DNA from: JBGRQA01 sp041725895
GTDB lineage: Bacteria; Bacteroidota; Bacteroidia; Bacteroidales; Marinifilaceae
Length of the DNA stretch: 64,000 bases
NCBI GenBank assembly: GCA_041725895.1
Contig: JBGRQA010000007.1
Span: 62,001 to 126,000 of the forward strand
Direction of reading: 5' to 3'
Below the pieces are notes generated by a model, which ran no database searches, was not told where the DNA came from, and was given only the letters and a program-made list of their open reading frames with translations. The translations under genes and the position numbers were made by a program. Numbering within the stretch: the stretch's first letter is position 1; every line of letters starts with the position of its first letter. This document shows positions 19,524 through 28,632 of the stretch, one piece after another.

Positions 19524-20729
19524 TCACTTCAACTTCGGCCTAACAATACGAGCCAAGCCCCCGAGACTGGTTTCACGATACTTGGACTGCAAATCCTTCC
19601 CGGTTTGCATCATGGTTTCAACCACCTGGTCAAAGGATACTTTATGACTTCCATCCGACAAAAGGGAATAAACAGCACATTCCCTTGCCTTTTGCGCAAT
19701 AAATGCATTACGCTCAATGCACGGAATCTGAACATAGCCATCCACCGGATCACAGGTAAGTCCAAGATTGTGCTCGAACCCCATTTCAGCAGCATACTCT
19801 ACATGCTTTGGTGTTCCGCCCAATATTTGGGCAGCACCACCAGCTGCCATAGCGCAAGCTGTCCCCAACTCTCCCTGGCAACCAACTTCCGCTCCGGAAA
19901 TCGATCCGTTCGTTTTCACAATATTCCCTATTAGTCCGGCAGTTGCCAAGCCACGGATAATTCGCTTGTCACTAAACCCCTGATCCTTCTTTAAAAAATA
20001 CAGAACTGCAGGCACAACTCCAGCTGCCCCACAAGTTGGTGCTGTCACTACCTTTCCACTAGCTGCATTCTCCTCAGCAACTGCAAGAGCAGCGGCAAAA
20101 AGAAGCCCCAGATTACCTGTCGAGCCGGTAGTATTCTGCGAACGAATATAATAGGAGCTAGCCTTACGAGCCAAACGAAGACTCCCTGGAAGCACCCCCT
20201 CCTCTTCAATTCCACGCTCAATGGCCTCCTGCATTACTTGCCACACCTCATCTAAATAATCCCAGATTTCCTTGCCTTCACAAAATTCCACATACTCCCA
20301 AAAGGATCGCCCCTCCTCTCTACACCATTTTAATATGGAATTCATAGTAGTAAGTGGATATATCTGAGAGGCATCATTCAAAAGTCCACTTTTATCCTGC
20401 AAATCTCCTCCTCCAACGGAATAAACTTCCCAGCTATCCACAATTTCTTCATCCTTCAGAGCCTCAAATAGTAAGCCATTGGGATGTAAGGGAAGCTCCA
20501 CCTCTGGCTTCCAAACTATTTCAACCACACGGGGCTGAATCACAGTACGGATTACAGCATCCGTTCCGTGCCCAACACCAGTAGCTGCAAGACTCCCATA
20601 AAGCGTAACACGAAATTGTTTCTCCTCCGGATGCTTATCAAGAAAAAGTTGAGCAGCACGCCCGGGAGCAATGGTATGACTACTGGATGGCCCAAAGCCA
20701 ATTTTATAAAGTTCTTTTAATGATTGCAT
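19524..20729 (-). CDS. sdaA: L-serine ammonia-lyase (serine dehydratase), iron-sulfur type
   Basis: A single-chain [4Fe-4S] L-serine dehydratase that converts serine to pyruvate and ammonia. The beta-subunit-like half begins with IGFGPSSSHTIAPGRAA and the alpha half has APTCGAAGVVPA. The cluster cysteines are expected in CQGELGTACAMAAGG and in LTCDPVDGYVQIPCIERN. The start is set at ATG 20729 (401 residues), where the family begins (MQSLKELYKIG). A frame from 20819 adds 30 hydrophobic residues that do not belong to the family. It is an isolated gene with its own terminator. Confidence 0.93.
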   Translation of the reverse strand: MQSLKELYKIGFGPSSSHTIAPGRAAQLFLDKHPEEKQFRVTLYGSLAATGVGHGTDAVIRTVIQPRVVEIVWKPEVELPLHPNGLLFEALKDEEIVDSWEVYSVGGGDLQDKSGLLNDASQIYPLTTMNSILKWCREEGRSFWEYVEFCEGKEIWDYLDEVWQVMQEAIERGIEEEGVLPGSLRLARKASSYYIRSQNTTGSTGNLGLLFAAALAVAEENAASGKVVTAPTCGAAGVVPAVLYFLKKDQGFSDKRIIRGLATAGLIGNIVKTNGSISGAEVGCQGELGTACAMAAGGAAQILGGTPKHVEYAAEMGFEHNLGLTCDPVDGYVQIPCIERNAFIAQKARECAVYSLLSDGSHKVSFDQVVETMMQTGKDLQSKYRETSLGGLARIVRPKLK

Positions 20730-20844
20730 GGTTTGTTGTATTAAGGGTAAAAAATAAACCAAAAATAGATAATTCAAATCAATAAACCACGAAGAGATAG
20801 GAAAGGACACGAAATTCATTTCTATAACCCAACAGAAGGCAATA

Positions 20845-20877
20845 CAAAACTAGAGAAAAAGCCAACTTGCTTGTAAA
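20845..20877 (-). promoter_or_regulatory. Possible promoter for serine dehydratase
   Basis: On the minus strand TTTA (20874-20877) is followed after 21 nt by TAGTTTTG (20845-20852), close to the Bacteroidota TTTG/TAnnTTTG pattern. It would give a leader of about 110 nt. The rest of the gap 20730-21288 holds no gene that I can support. Confidence 0.3.
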
Positions 20878-21288
20878 CTATGATACAAAACCAATTGCTA
20901 TAGCACACAATATAGGAATTTTAGCAATTAGCTTCCGATTTGGGGAAGAATGGTGAAAATTTGTTAACAAAAAGAGGCATTCAAAAAACACACTATCGGT
21001 CAACGAACAGTTAGAGCTACCAATTCAATCTCAGCCAATAGTAGTGAAGTCCTTGGTCCCAAACACTAGAAAAAGAACAGGAATTTCTTATTCTACTCTC
21101 GAAGCTAGCTATACAATAACTAATATTGGCTTAAAAAAGAATCCTTATCTCTAACAATAAATTATGCTGCCTCATGAAAAACTGGGAAATACTAGTAAAA
21201 AAGCTGAATGCCTACATCCACTCAATTGGAATAAAACAAAACATTCCCTAACGCAACTTTTGACCATTGACTACTCGTCATTATCCAT

Positions 21289-21323
21289 AAAAAAGGACAA
21301 CCTCACATCCATGAGATTGTCCC
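21289..21323 (-). terminator. Terminator of the RNase P RNA gene
   Basis: On the minus strand arms GGACAATCTCA and TGAGGTTGTCC form an 11-bp stem (one G-T pair) followed by six T. It begins about 20 nt beyond the 3' end of the RNase P RNA. Confidence 0.8.
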
Positions 21324-21341
21324 TATACAAATTTTCAAAAG

Positions 21342-21690
21342 AAAGGCAGACCTATAAGCCGGGTCCTGTTTCCCGCAAGCGGGATTTCTATCATTTATCT
21401 AGAACCAGGGTCACCCCTGATCTCAAGCAACCTACCCCCCGGCATCGGCCGAGTAAGCCTACATGCGCCGGTATACATGGTTTTGCAACCCATAAGGTAC
21501 ACAGCTACCGATGTCACCACCAGTACTGGTGGGCTCTTACCCCACCTTTTCACCCTTACTCCTTGCGGAGCGGTTATTTTCTGCTCTACTACTATAGCCT
21601 TTCAACTATCTTCCCGTTAGGAAGCATGGCACTCTGCGTTGCCCGGACTTTCCTCTCCTCCTTACGAAGCAGCGATAGAACGGTCTGCCG
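21342..21690 (-). ncRNA. rnpB: RNase P RNA, bacterial type A
   Basis: This is the catalytic RNA that trims the 5' leader of tRNA precursors. On the minus strand the universally conserved P4 5' segment GAGGAAAGTCCGGGC lies near 21642-21656. The 3' end contains the family segment ACCCGGCTTATAGGTCTGCC. Its last bases pair with GGCAGACC at the 5' end (21682-21689) to form P1. Length, about 350 nt, fits type A RNAs. A -7 box sits just upstream and a strong terminator downstream. Several open frames cross this region but are chance results of the structured RNA. Ends are approximate to within about 5 nt. Confidence 0.95.
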
Positions 21691-21693
21691 CTG

Positions 21694-21701
21694 CAAAGAT
21701 A
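21694..21701 (-). promoter_or_regulatory. -7 promoter box of rnpB
   Basis: On the minus strand TATCTTTG matches TAnnTTTG exactly and lies 4 nt before the P1 helix of the RNA, so transcription would start at or next to the mature 5' end. A clear -33 TTTG is not seen. Confidence 0.55.
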
Positions 21702-21968
21702 GAAATATAAGCGTAAACTCCACTGCTGATTAAACAGATTTTCACGGATAAACCCCGTGATGAAGCCAACTGCTATTAGAAACCATTTAAAAAGAAAGCT
21801 ATAAAAAAACACAAAGGGCGCAGAGAACGCGAAAACTTAAAATGAAAGTTTCAGTATTCTTTTTCAAGCCACCGAGCTAATAAGTGACAAAAAATCAATA
21901 AAATATTGCAACTTATATAACGTTAAAACAAACAGTAACACTTTCCTATCCTACTATCAAAAAATCAA

Positions 21969-22330
21969 CTTACGAGTATCGTCTGGAGGAAATCACTTGA
22001 GATTCATCAAGCTCCTGGCCCTGAACTCATGGAATCGGCGTACGAAAAGTGGGTATTCATCGAATTAAATCAAGCCGGGTAAAAATAGAGCGACAAAAAA
22101 CACTTCCTATAACATACAAAGGCAAACACATTGATTCGGGATATAGAATTGATCTATTAGTAAAGAACAAATTAATAGCTGAATTTAAGGACATAGAAAA
22201 ATTTCACAACATCCATTTAGCCCGAGCACTAACCTACTTAAAATTGGCGGATTGCAAATTAGACCTTTTATTGAACTCTAATGTAAAACTGTTGAAGAAT
22301 GACTTTACACGGATCGCAAACAATCTTTAA
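21969..22330 (+). pseudogene. GxxExxY-family protein, frameshifted relic
   Basis: The two halves of a GxxExxY protein (PD-(D/E)XK-like family, normally about 125 residues) lie in different frames. The first frame reads EIHQAPGPELMESAYEKWVF and ends at a stop at 22079-22081. The second frame, from about 22079, reads KIERQKTLPITYKGKHIDSG and continues to GYRIDLLVKNKLIAEFKDIE and a normal C-terminus at 22330. The family motif G-P-x-L-x-E-S-x-Y is present but has drifted. No ATG start is clear for the first half. The gene is probably dead. Confidence 0.75.
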
Positions 22331-22372
22331 AACCAGCAAATGACATTCATTACGCACCCTTGCGGTTCCCTT

Positions 22373-23614
22373 TTACTTTCGTTTCATTTTTACAATAAAA
22401 GCATCACGATACCCCTTATTTCGGACGTCCCGCAATTTCCGTCGACAAACCCAATAATTATCGTAACCTCCATAATAATATTTGTACAAACCATCTTTGG
22501 AAGAGTAAACTTTCCTTACTCCCTTCAACTTAAAAGAAGAGATACTAACGGCTTTCGAATTAGCCATTATCTGTATGGTATAAACAATTGGACTTGACGC
22601 GGCAATATTTACCTCTCCTTTCTTACCAGAAGTGGAAGGCATCAACAAACGAGCCGAACCATACCCCAATTTCTTAAGTCTTTGCAGTTCATTCTCCGCA
22701 TCTACTCTATCCTTGAAGGGCCCCAATTCAATTCGATAGTCTGAGGCAACAGGGGTAACAGGAAATGGTGATTGATTCTCCTCGTAAAAATAGTCAACAA
22801 ATTCACGTCCTTTTCCACGCTTCACAGGAACTTGTATTTTTGAATCCGGAACCGGACGAACATCCTGACTGATTTTTACCTGTTGCTGGAGCATCACAAC
22901 ATTACCTTTATCTACAACAACAACCTTGGCATCCGGATAATTCTTTCTCAACTCATTGCTCAAATATCTCTCAGCATCCTCCACATCAGCAAAATTGCCA
23001 TGTAAATATCGATAGCTCCCTTCCTCTTCGGAATATTCCTTTACATTTTTTAGAGTACTAAATCGATCAGGTTTTTGAGGTGCAGGAGTCTCCAAAACCT
23101 GAATTGAATAAAAGTAACTACTTCCCACACCAGCCATTCTGGACAGAGCGTGTATAACGGGAATCTCCTTCTCCTGATTATTCCCTTTCCCCTGAACTGA
23201 CCGAATTTTTTCCAACTCCTTATCCGAAGCAGAAACTCTAATCTTTTGTTGTTTGCCATCATCCTGTTGAGAATCGGCAAGAGCCTCCTGATCAAATTCA
23301 TCCACAAGCCGGATCACCTTAGCCTCAGAATATCCCTGTTGATGTACCTGAACCAATAATTTTTCTACCTCTTCTTTCCCCGAAAAGGGTTTCAAACAGT
23401 AACGAAACAGACCATCTTTCCCCACCAACTCAACCACATTCTCCACTCCTTTAAAATGACTCAGGTATACCGGATACTTAAGTGTGGCCAGTTGAATGGA
23501 ATATAAATCTTGATTTCCCTTGCTATCCGAAGACTCAATATCTATATACTGTGATAACAACCCTAAGGCGCCGGAAATCAACAGGGAACAAATTATGAAG
23601 TAGAGATTTCTCAT
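22373..23614 (-). CDS. SPOR-like repeat protein, membrane anchored
   Basis: A 413-residue protein with one N-terminal transmembrane or signal segment (residues 3-20). Three or four repeats follow that look like SPOR (peptidoglycan-binding) folds: YSIQLATLKYP near 35, YSIQVLETPAP near 165, YRIELGPFKDRVDAENELQRL near 310 (key residues Y, G, F, A) and YTIQIMANSKAV near 350. Each is followed by a 'G-L-Y-R/K-Y' strand. SPOR domains bind denuded glycan strands. The start is ATG 23614; a longer frame from 23641 adds nine unlikely residues. It lies downstream of the OmpA-like gene, so both may act at the cell wall. Confidence 0.65.
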   Translation of the reverse strand: MRNLYFIICSLLISGALGLLSQYIDIESSDSKGNQDLYSIQLATLKYPVYLSHFKGVENVVELVGKDGLFRYCLKPFSGKEEVEKLLVQVHQQGYSEAKVIRLVDEFDQEALADSQQDDGKQQKIRVSASDKELEKIRSVQGKGNNQEKEIPVIHALSRMAGVGSSYFYSIQVLETPAPQKPDRFSTLKNVKEYSEEEGSYRYLHGNFADVEDAERYLSNELRKNYPDAKVVVVDKGNVVMLQQQVKISQDVRPVPDSKIQVPVKRGKGREFVDYFYEENQSPFPVTPVASDYRIELGPFKDRVDAENELQRLKKLGYGSARLLMPSTSGKKGEVNIAASSPIVYTIQIMANSKAVSISSFKLKGVRKVYSSKDGLYKYYYGGYDNYWVCRRKLRDVRNKGYRDAFIVKMKRK

Positions 23615-23753
23615 ATCGATACGATCATTTAGAACTGACAAAGATAAGCATAAATCTGCTTTACCTGTTCATTAATAACTAAATATAATAAATTAGGCTT
23701 TTAACTAAAAGAAAAACCTATATTTTCGAACTCGCCCGAATAATTTTAAGAAT

Positions 23754-25661
23754 TTACAACACTACCATCACCTCTAGTCTCCTGTTGTAACTATGCTCCT
23801 TTTCACTGCAGCGAACCCCATCGATACAACGATTAAGAATATACTTCTCACCCCAGCCCTTCACTGAAATATTTTCAGCAGGAATACCTTTTTGAACCAG
23901 GTAGCTTTTGACAACACAGGCTCTTTGATCGGACAGCTTTTGATTATAAACAGAATGGCCTAGAGAATCGGTATGAGCATTAAGCTTCAAATTGACTTGT
24001 GGGAAAGCCTTCAACAATTCCACCAATTGATTCAATACAGCCTTCGCATCCACAGACAATCCAGCATTATTGGAATCAAAATAGAGATTCCGAAACACTA
24101 GTTTCCGATTAGGATATAAAACAGGCTTTAGATCTAACACAAAACTATTTTCTACTCCTCCTATCAAAGGTTTTAATTTCAATTCCATATTCAAACGTGT
24201 CGGATCAGCCCTAAATTCAACTTCTTTTGCATGATACTCCTCCTTTCGACCGGAAACTTGCAATAGCAGCCCCTTTTCTACATCCCTCCGTGGCAACTTG
24301 AAAACATATTCACCATTGGAATTTCCGGATTTCAGATAACCAATGACAACCTTATCACTTTTCCTTACAACTTTCACATTGGCATTCCTTATAGCCTGTC
24401 CAGTCAACTCATCCCGAACCAAAACCTTAAAGATCTCCTTCTGTATTTTGGAAACCCTGAAAACACGATCGCGCTCCCCACGATCCAGTCGATCGGAAAG
24501 CAGAAAGCCGTCCGCCCCCCGATGTGGATCATAAATGTAACAATAATCATTATGATGTGAATTGAAAGTTGGTCCGGGATTCTTCGGTTTCCCCCACTCA
24601 TTTCGAGCATTCTTCTCCGAATGAAAAACATCCATTCCCCCCAAGCCGATATGCCCATCGGAAGCAAACCAAAGCTGGTTACTTCCGGCTAGAAATGGAT
24701 AAACCTCGTTTCCAGTAGTATTTATCATCTCTCCTAAATTCACTGGCTCAGACCATCCATTTGCCTTACGAAAGGACACATACAAATCCATACCTCCTGT
24801 AGTTCCGGGACGATCCGAACTAAAAAACAAAGCTTGCTCATCAGGTGAAAGAGCAGGGAAAGCACAGGAAAAATTCTTTCCGTTAATAGATAACTCTCCC
24901 TCCTTTTTCCAATCTTCCCCATCCAGACGAGCCTGTAGAATCTTAAAATGCTCTTTCCCTCTACGATCAAAAAAACTTACAGTATACAACATGGTTTTTC
25001 CATCAGCAGAAAAAACAGTCCCACCCAGATTCATTTTGGGATCCAAATTTCTAGCAAAGACTCTTCCGGAAGAAAAGGAATCACCTTTCCGGGAAACAGA
25101 ATAAATTTGAAAATATTTTTGGCCTTTTTTCCTCCTCCCCTGCCGAATTTGCCTGGAGTAAGCTAGGCCGGATTTATAAAACTGTATTCCAAAGGATTTT
25201 CCGGACAATCGAATTCCTGCTTCCGTCAATTGATAATCGGAAATGCGCTTGGAAGTTTTTTGAGCCCAATCAATACCTTCAACCCGTTTCCTAACAAACA
25301 AAGGATCAGCTCCAACCTCGCCCGCTTTCAACATAAAAGCGCGGGCTCCTGTATAATCTCCACGAGTCAACCGAATGCGAGAAATGCGAACCAAGTCTTC
25401 CGCCTTCAGCTCCTCCTCATTAATATGATTGTAATAGCGCTCAGCAAAACCGAACTTTTTCATAAAAAAATAACTTCCGGCTATTTTTCGGTCAATTACA
25501 ACATCTTGCTTCTTCACCCGCTTATAAAACTTCAGCGCAGCCGAATAATTCTGCTCCTGAAAAGCCCGATCACCCTTTCGAATGAAACGTTGTTGCGACA
25601 AAACTTCTCCAGTCATCAACAAAAAGCCAATCAACAGGACAATTTTGAATTTTACGTTCAT
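23754..25661 (-). CDS. OmpA-family protein with TPR and beta-propeller, PorE-like
   Basis: A 635-residue periplasmic/outer-membrane-associated protein. A signal peptide (to about 24) is followed by TPR-like helices (25-130) and a WD40-like PD40 beta-propeller (about 150-370; blade motifs such as FPALSPDEQALFFSSDRPGT). Next come a carboxypeptidase-regulatory-like domain (385-470) and an OmpA_C peptidoglycan-binding domain (500-635; NAHTDSLGHSVYNQKLSDQR). This order matches PorE of the type 9 secretion system. Many paralogues share it, so a T9SS role is likely but not certain. The ATG at 25661 is preferred over GTG 25667. Confidence 0.78.
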   Translation of the reverse strand: MNVKFKIVLLIGFLLMTGEVLSQQRFIRKGDRAFQEQNYSAALKFYKRVKKQDVVIDRKIAGSYFFMKKFGFAERYYNHINEEELKAEDLVRISRIRLTRGDYTGARAFMLKAGEVGADPLFVRKRVEGIDWAQKTSKRISDYQLTEAGIRLSGKSFGIQFYKSGLAYSRQIRQGRRKKGQKYFQIYSVSRKGDSFSSGRVFARNLDPKMNLGGTVFSADGKTMLYTVSFFDRRGKEHFKILQARLDGEDWKKEGELSINGKNFSCAFPALSPDEQALFFSSDRPGTTGGMDLYVSFRKANGWSEPVNLGEMINTTGNEVYPFLAGSNQLWFASDGHIGLGGMDVFHSEKNARNEWGKPKNPGPTFNSHHNDYCYIYDPHRGADGFLLSDRLDRGERDRVFRVSKIQKEIFKVLVRDELTGQAIRNANVKVVRKSDKVVIGYLKSGNSNGEYVFKLPRRDVEKGLLLQVSGRKEEYHAKEVEFRADPTRLNMELKLKPLIGGVENSFVLDLKPVLYPNRKLVFRNLYFDSNNAGLSVDAKAVLNQLVELLKAFPQVNLKLNAHTDSLGHSVYNQKLSDQRACVVKSYLVQKGIPAENISVKGWGEKYILNRCIDGVRCSEKEHSYNRRLEVMVVL

Positions 25662-25903
25662 AATCACCTCATTTTTACACTATAAACATAAAGTAAATGT
25701 ATACCTTTTCATGGAGAAAAAAAAGTTTCGAAAACAAACCGATTGTTTGAAACAAAAAAGACCAGAAGTATGGATAAAAAGAAAGGATGCCAGCGACAAT
25801 TCATATCACCCACATCCCATTAATTCTAAAGCATAAATTTGACTGTATGAATTCGTAGCTTCAAGAAATTTAAGAATTCTATACAACGAAATTATTGATA
25901 TTC

Positions 25904-27154
25904 CTATATCTTAGATGATATCCCCTTCATCAACAGCGACGAGTCCCCATAACTCAGAAAACGAAAATCGTTTTGCAAGGCATAATCGTAAATTTTTCGC
26001 CAATCATCTCCAACAAGAGCAGAGATCAACAATAGCAAGGTACTTTGCGGTTGATGAAAATTAGTAACCAAACCTTTGATCACCTTGAATTGATACCCCG
26101 GAGCAATAATAATTTGAGTGGCCGCATTAAACAGAGCCAACTCCTGCTCCTCCATGTACTTAATAATAGCCTGGTAAGATTCAGCCACAGAATACTCAGA
26201 GGACAGATCGTAAGCCTCCCATTGCTCCAAAAGACCTGGATTTTCCTTTTTCTCCAATAATTTCACTCCCATCCAGTAAAGACTTTCAAGTGAACGTACC
26301 GAAGTCGTTCCAACGGCTATAACATCTCCCTCTTTCGATAAAATACTCTCCAAACTGTGGGCGGTCACCTGAATGTGTTCGGTATGCATTTCATGCCCCC
26401 CTATATATTCGGCCTTTACCGGCTTAAAAGTGCCTGCTCCCACATGCAGGGTCAACTCCTCACGTTGAACGGATTTCTTTTCAAAATCATTAAATACATC
26501 ATTCGTAAAATGAAGTCCGGCTGTAGGAGCTGCAACCGACCCCTCAAATTTGGAGTAAACAGTTTGGTATCGAACCAGATCAGATTCTTCGGTATCACGG
26601 TTCAAATAGGGAGGTATTGGTATTCGACCGGTAAGTTCCAAAACATCACTAAAGCTCAAATCGGAAGGCTCCCAACAAAAACGAACTTCATGTGCTCCTT
26701 CAAGGCCATTAATTCTCTCAGCTGACAGAAAATACTCCTTTCCTTCGTAAACAAAGGGCATTCTCAAAACGCCTGACTTCCATTTTCGAAGATTCCCAAC
26801 AATACATTTCCAGGTACATTCACCTTTTACCTGAAAAGCAAGTGCATAGTCAGCAGGACTGAGAGGCTCCAGACAAAATATTTCAATACGGGCACCGGTT
26901 TCCTTATGGAAAATCAAACGAGCCTGAATCACCTTGGTATTATTGAAAACCATTAATGTTCCCGGAGAAACGTAATCAGGAAGCTTAACAAACTTATCCT
27001 CCTCTATATTCCCGTCACGGTAAACCAATAATTTAGATTGATCACGATCCTTCAAAGGATACTTTGCAATTCTGTGATCAGGTAAATCATACGTAAAATC
27101 AACAATCTGAATATTTTTTGCATCCTTTCCCGGATGTTCGGTAACCATGCCCAT
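25904..27154 (-). CDS. queA: S-adenosylmethionine:tRNA ribosyltransferase-isomerase
   Basis: QueA transfers and isomerises the ribose of AdoMet onto preQ1 in tRNA to form epoxyqueuosine. The 416-residue protein has YDLPDHRIAKYPLKDRDQSKLLV near the start and FNNTKVIQARL at about 75. Further on are APTAGLHFT near 215, LHVGAGTFKPV near 235 and TNFHQPQSTLLLL near 375. All are family signatures. It is slightly longer than E. coli QueA (356). It is divergent from the Smr gene, with 180 bp between the starts. Confidence 0.95.
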   Translation of the reverse strand: MGMVTEHPGKDAKNIQIVDFTYDLPDHRIAKYPLKDRDQSKLLVYRDGNIEEDKFVKLPDYVSPGTLMVFNNTKVIQARLIFHKETGARIEIFCLEPLSPADYALAFQVKGECTWKCIVGNLRKWKSGVLRMPFVYEGKEYFLSAERINGLEGAHEVRFCWEPSDLSFSDVLELTGRIPIPPYLNRDTEESDLVRYQTVYSKFEGSVAAPTAGLHFTNDVFNDFEKKSVQREELTLHVGAGTFKPVKAEYIGGHEMHTEHIQVTAHSLESILSKEGDVIAVGTTSVRSLESLYWMGVKLLEKKENPGLLEQWEAYDLSSEYSVAESYQAIIKYMEEQELALFNAATQIIIAPGYQFKVIKGLVTNFHQPQSTLLLLISALVGDDWRKIYDYALQNDFRFLSYGDSSLLMKGISSKI

Positions 27155-27234
27155 TTCAGCCCCTCATTATATATTAGTAAATAGAATCTGTGCACTCTCC
27201 CATCAACCCGATGGATTTGCTCGGCAAAAATAGC

Positions 27235-27242
27235 TAACTTTG
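27235..27242 (+). promoter_or_regulatory. Possible -7 box for the Smr-domain gene
   Basis: TAACTTTG matches TAnnTTTG. A TTTG (27215-27218) lies 16 nt upstream, slightly closer than usual. On the opposite strand TATTTTTG overlaps the same stretch and could serve queA. Confidence 0.3.
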
Positions 27243-27334
27243 CCCTTATATTAAAACCTTAAGGGGATTTAGCCTGTCCTAAATTGATAAACGTAGCAAG
27301 CCATCAAAAAATTCCCTTACTAAATTTTCGGAAC

Positions 27335-28369
27335 ATGCAAATTAATATTGGAGATAAAGTACGATTCCTGAATGACATTGGAGGTGGAATTGTAACCCGT
27401 ATAGTTGATTCAAAAACAGTTATGGTTTTAAACGAGGAGGATGAGTTTGAAGTACCCACGCTAACCAGTGAATTTGTTGTTGTGGAATCTTCTGCCTCCC
27501 AAAACAAAGAGATTAAAGCTGAATCCAACACCTTACTGGAATCCACTCCCGTAAAGGCAAAACAACAACAACCCTTAATCGTTGACAAAGAGGATATCTA
27601 CCTGGCTTTCGTACCACAGGAAGGACAGGATGTAACGGAAAGCCCCCTGGAAGTATACCTCATAAACGACAGCAATTACATTTTGCTTTACAGCTTTAAC
27701 GAGGAAGTAGACGGGAAATACGAAGGTGTAACTGCCGGACATGTGGATCCCCGATCAAAAATCATAATCCGGGAGTACACCAACAAGGACTTAGGTCAGC
27801 TCTCGTCCTACCTCTTTCAATTCGTATTCTATCAAAAGGGAAAATACGAGCTCAAAACTCCTCTGGAGAAAACATTGAAAATTTACCCCGTAAAATTTTA
27901 CAAAAGCAATAGTTTTCAAGAGAGCCAATACTTTAAACAAAGAGTTATTCTTCATCGACTAACAGGGACTGATTTGGAAAAAGAAGTAGAAGAAATCAGC
28001 ACCAAAGAAATGAAGAAAATTCTTCGGGAAAAGGAGCAAAGCTCTAAAAAAGCCATTAAAACACCTCAAGAATTAAAAGCGAAAGACGAAATTATTGAGG
28101 TCGATCTACACATTAATGCGTTATTGGATACCGTTACCGGTCTTTCCAATGCAGATATCCTGGAATACCAACTCAACGAATTCCACCAGGTGATGCGTCA
28201 ATACCAAAATAAAAAGGGTCAACGGATCGTTTTCATCCACGGAATTGGAAACGGAACCCTGAAGAAAAAAGTACATGATGAACTGCGTAGAAAATACAAA
28301 AAACACTACCAGCAAGATGCCTCTTTCAAAGAATATGGATGGGGAGCAACAATGGTAACCATTCGCTAA
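27335..28369 (+). CDS. DUF2027 / Smr-domain protein
   Basis: A 344-residue Bacteroidota protein. The N-terminus (MQINIGDKVRFLNDIGGG) is a small KOW/tudor-like beta domain, followed by a central DUF2027 beta-rich region. A C-terminal Smr domain (about residues 250-344) has the DLHI motif and the HGIGNGTLKKKVHDEL motif. Smr domains are nicking or RNA-cleaving nucleases, as in MutS2. The start is ATG 27335, where the family begins; a frame from 27284 adds 17 residues and is less likely. It is a monocistronic gene with a terminator. Confidence 0.85.
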   Translation: MQINIGDKVRFLNDIGGGIVTRIVDSKTVMVLNEEDEFEVPTLTSEFVVVESSASQNKEIKAESNTLLESTPVKAKQQQPLIVDKEDIYLAFVPQEGQDVTESPLEVYLINDSNYILLYSFNEEVDGKYEGVTAGHVDPRSKIIIREYTNKDLGQLSSYLFQFVFYQKGKYELKTPLEKTLKIYPVKFYKSNSFQESQYFKQRVILHRLTGTDLEKEVEEISTKEMKKILREKEQSSKKAIKTPQELKAKDEIIEVDLHINALLDTVTGLSNADILEYQLNEFHQVMRQYQNKKGQRIVFIHGIGNGTLKKKVHDELRRKYKKHYQQDASFKEYGWGATMVTIR

Positions 28370-28388
28370 AAGAACTACCTAATTACAA

Positions 28389-28425
28389 AAAAAATCCAAC
28401 CCTCTTATGGTGTTGGATTTTTTTG
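28389..28425 (+). terminator. Terminator after the Smr gene
   Basis: Perfect 12-bp stem AAAAAATCCAAC/GTTGGATTTTTT with an 11-nt loop and a T-run. The A-run on the other side could let it work in both directions. Confidence 0.8.
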
Positions 28426-28572
28426 TAGTAACAACCCGATAGAGAATGAGTGCCGAATAGGGATAAAATAATACAGGCCTTCCCCATTCTTAAAAAGCAG
28501 TATAAATCTACCACTTCAGCTTCTTTTGAATTCCGTTATTCCAATTCCTTTAAAATCCCGAACCATACACCC

Positions 28573-28609
28573 AAAAAAAGAAAAGGCCCGGGAATTAAAT
28601 CCCAGGCCC
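28573..28609 (-). terminator. Terminator after the LysE-family gene
   Basis: Minus-strand arms GGCCTGGGA and TCCCGGGCC (one G-T pair) with a short loop, followed by TTTTCTTTTTTT. It lies 24 nt beyond the stop at 28633. A weak 66-codon frame crosses it on the plus strand and is not credible. Confidence 0.8.
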
Positions 28610-28632
28610 TCTATATTTTTATTAAAAGTACT

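Noticed and set aside
20730..20819. 30-residue N-terminal extension of serine dehydratase
   Set aside because: The family starts at MQSLKELYKIG; the extension is hydrophobic and overlaps likely leader sequence.
21164..21812. Open frames of 189 (plus) and 68 (minus) codons at rnpB
   Set aside because: They cross the RNase P RNA, which has conserved P4 and P1 sequences and its own promoter and terminator.
22340..22597. 85-codon plus-strand frame
   Set aside because: It is a shadow opposite the SPOR-like gene with no family features.
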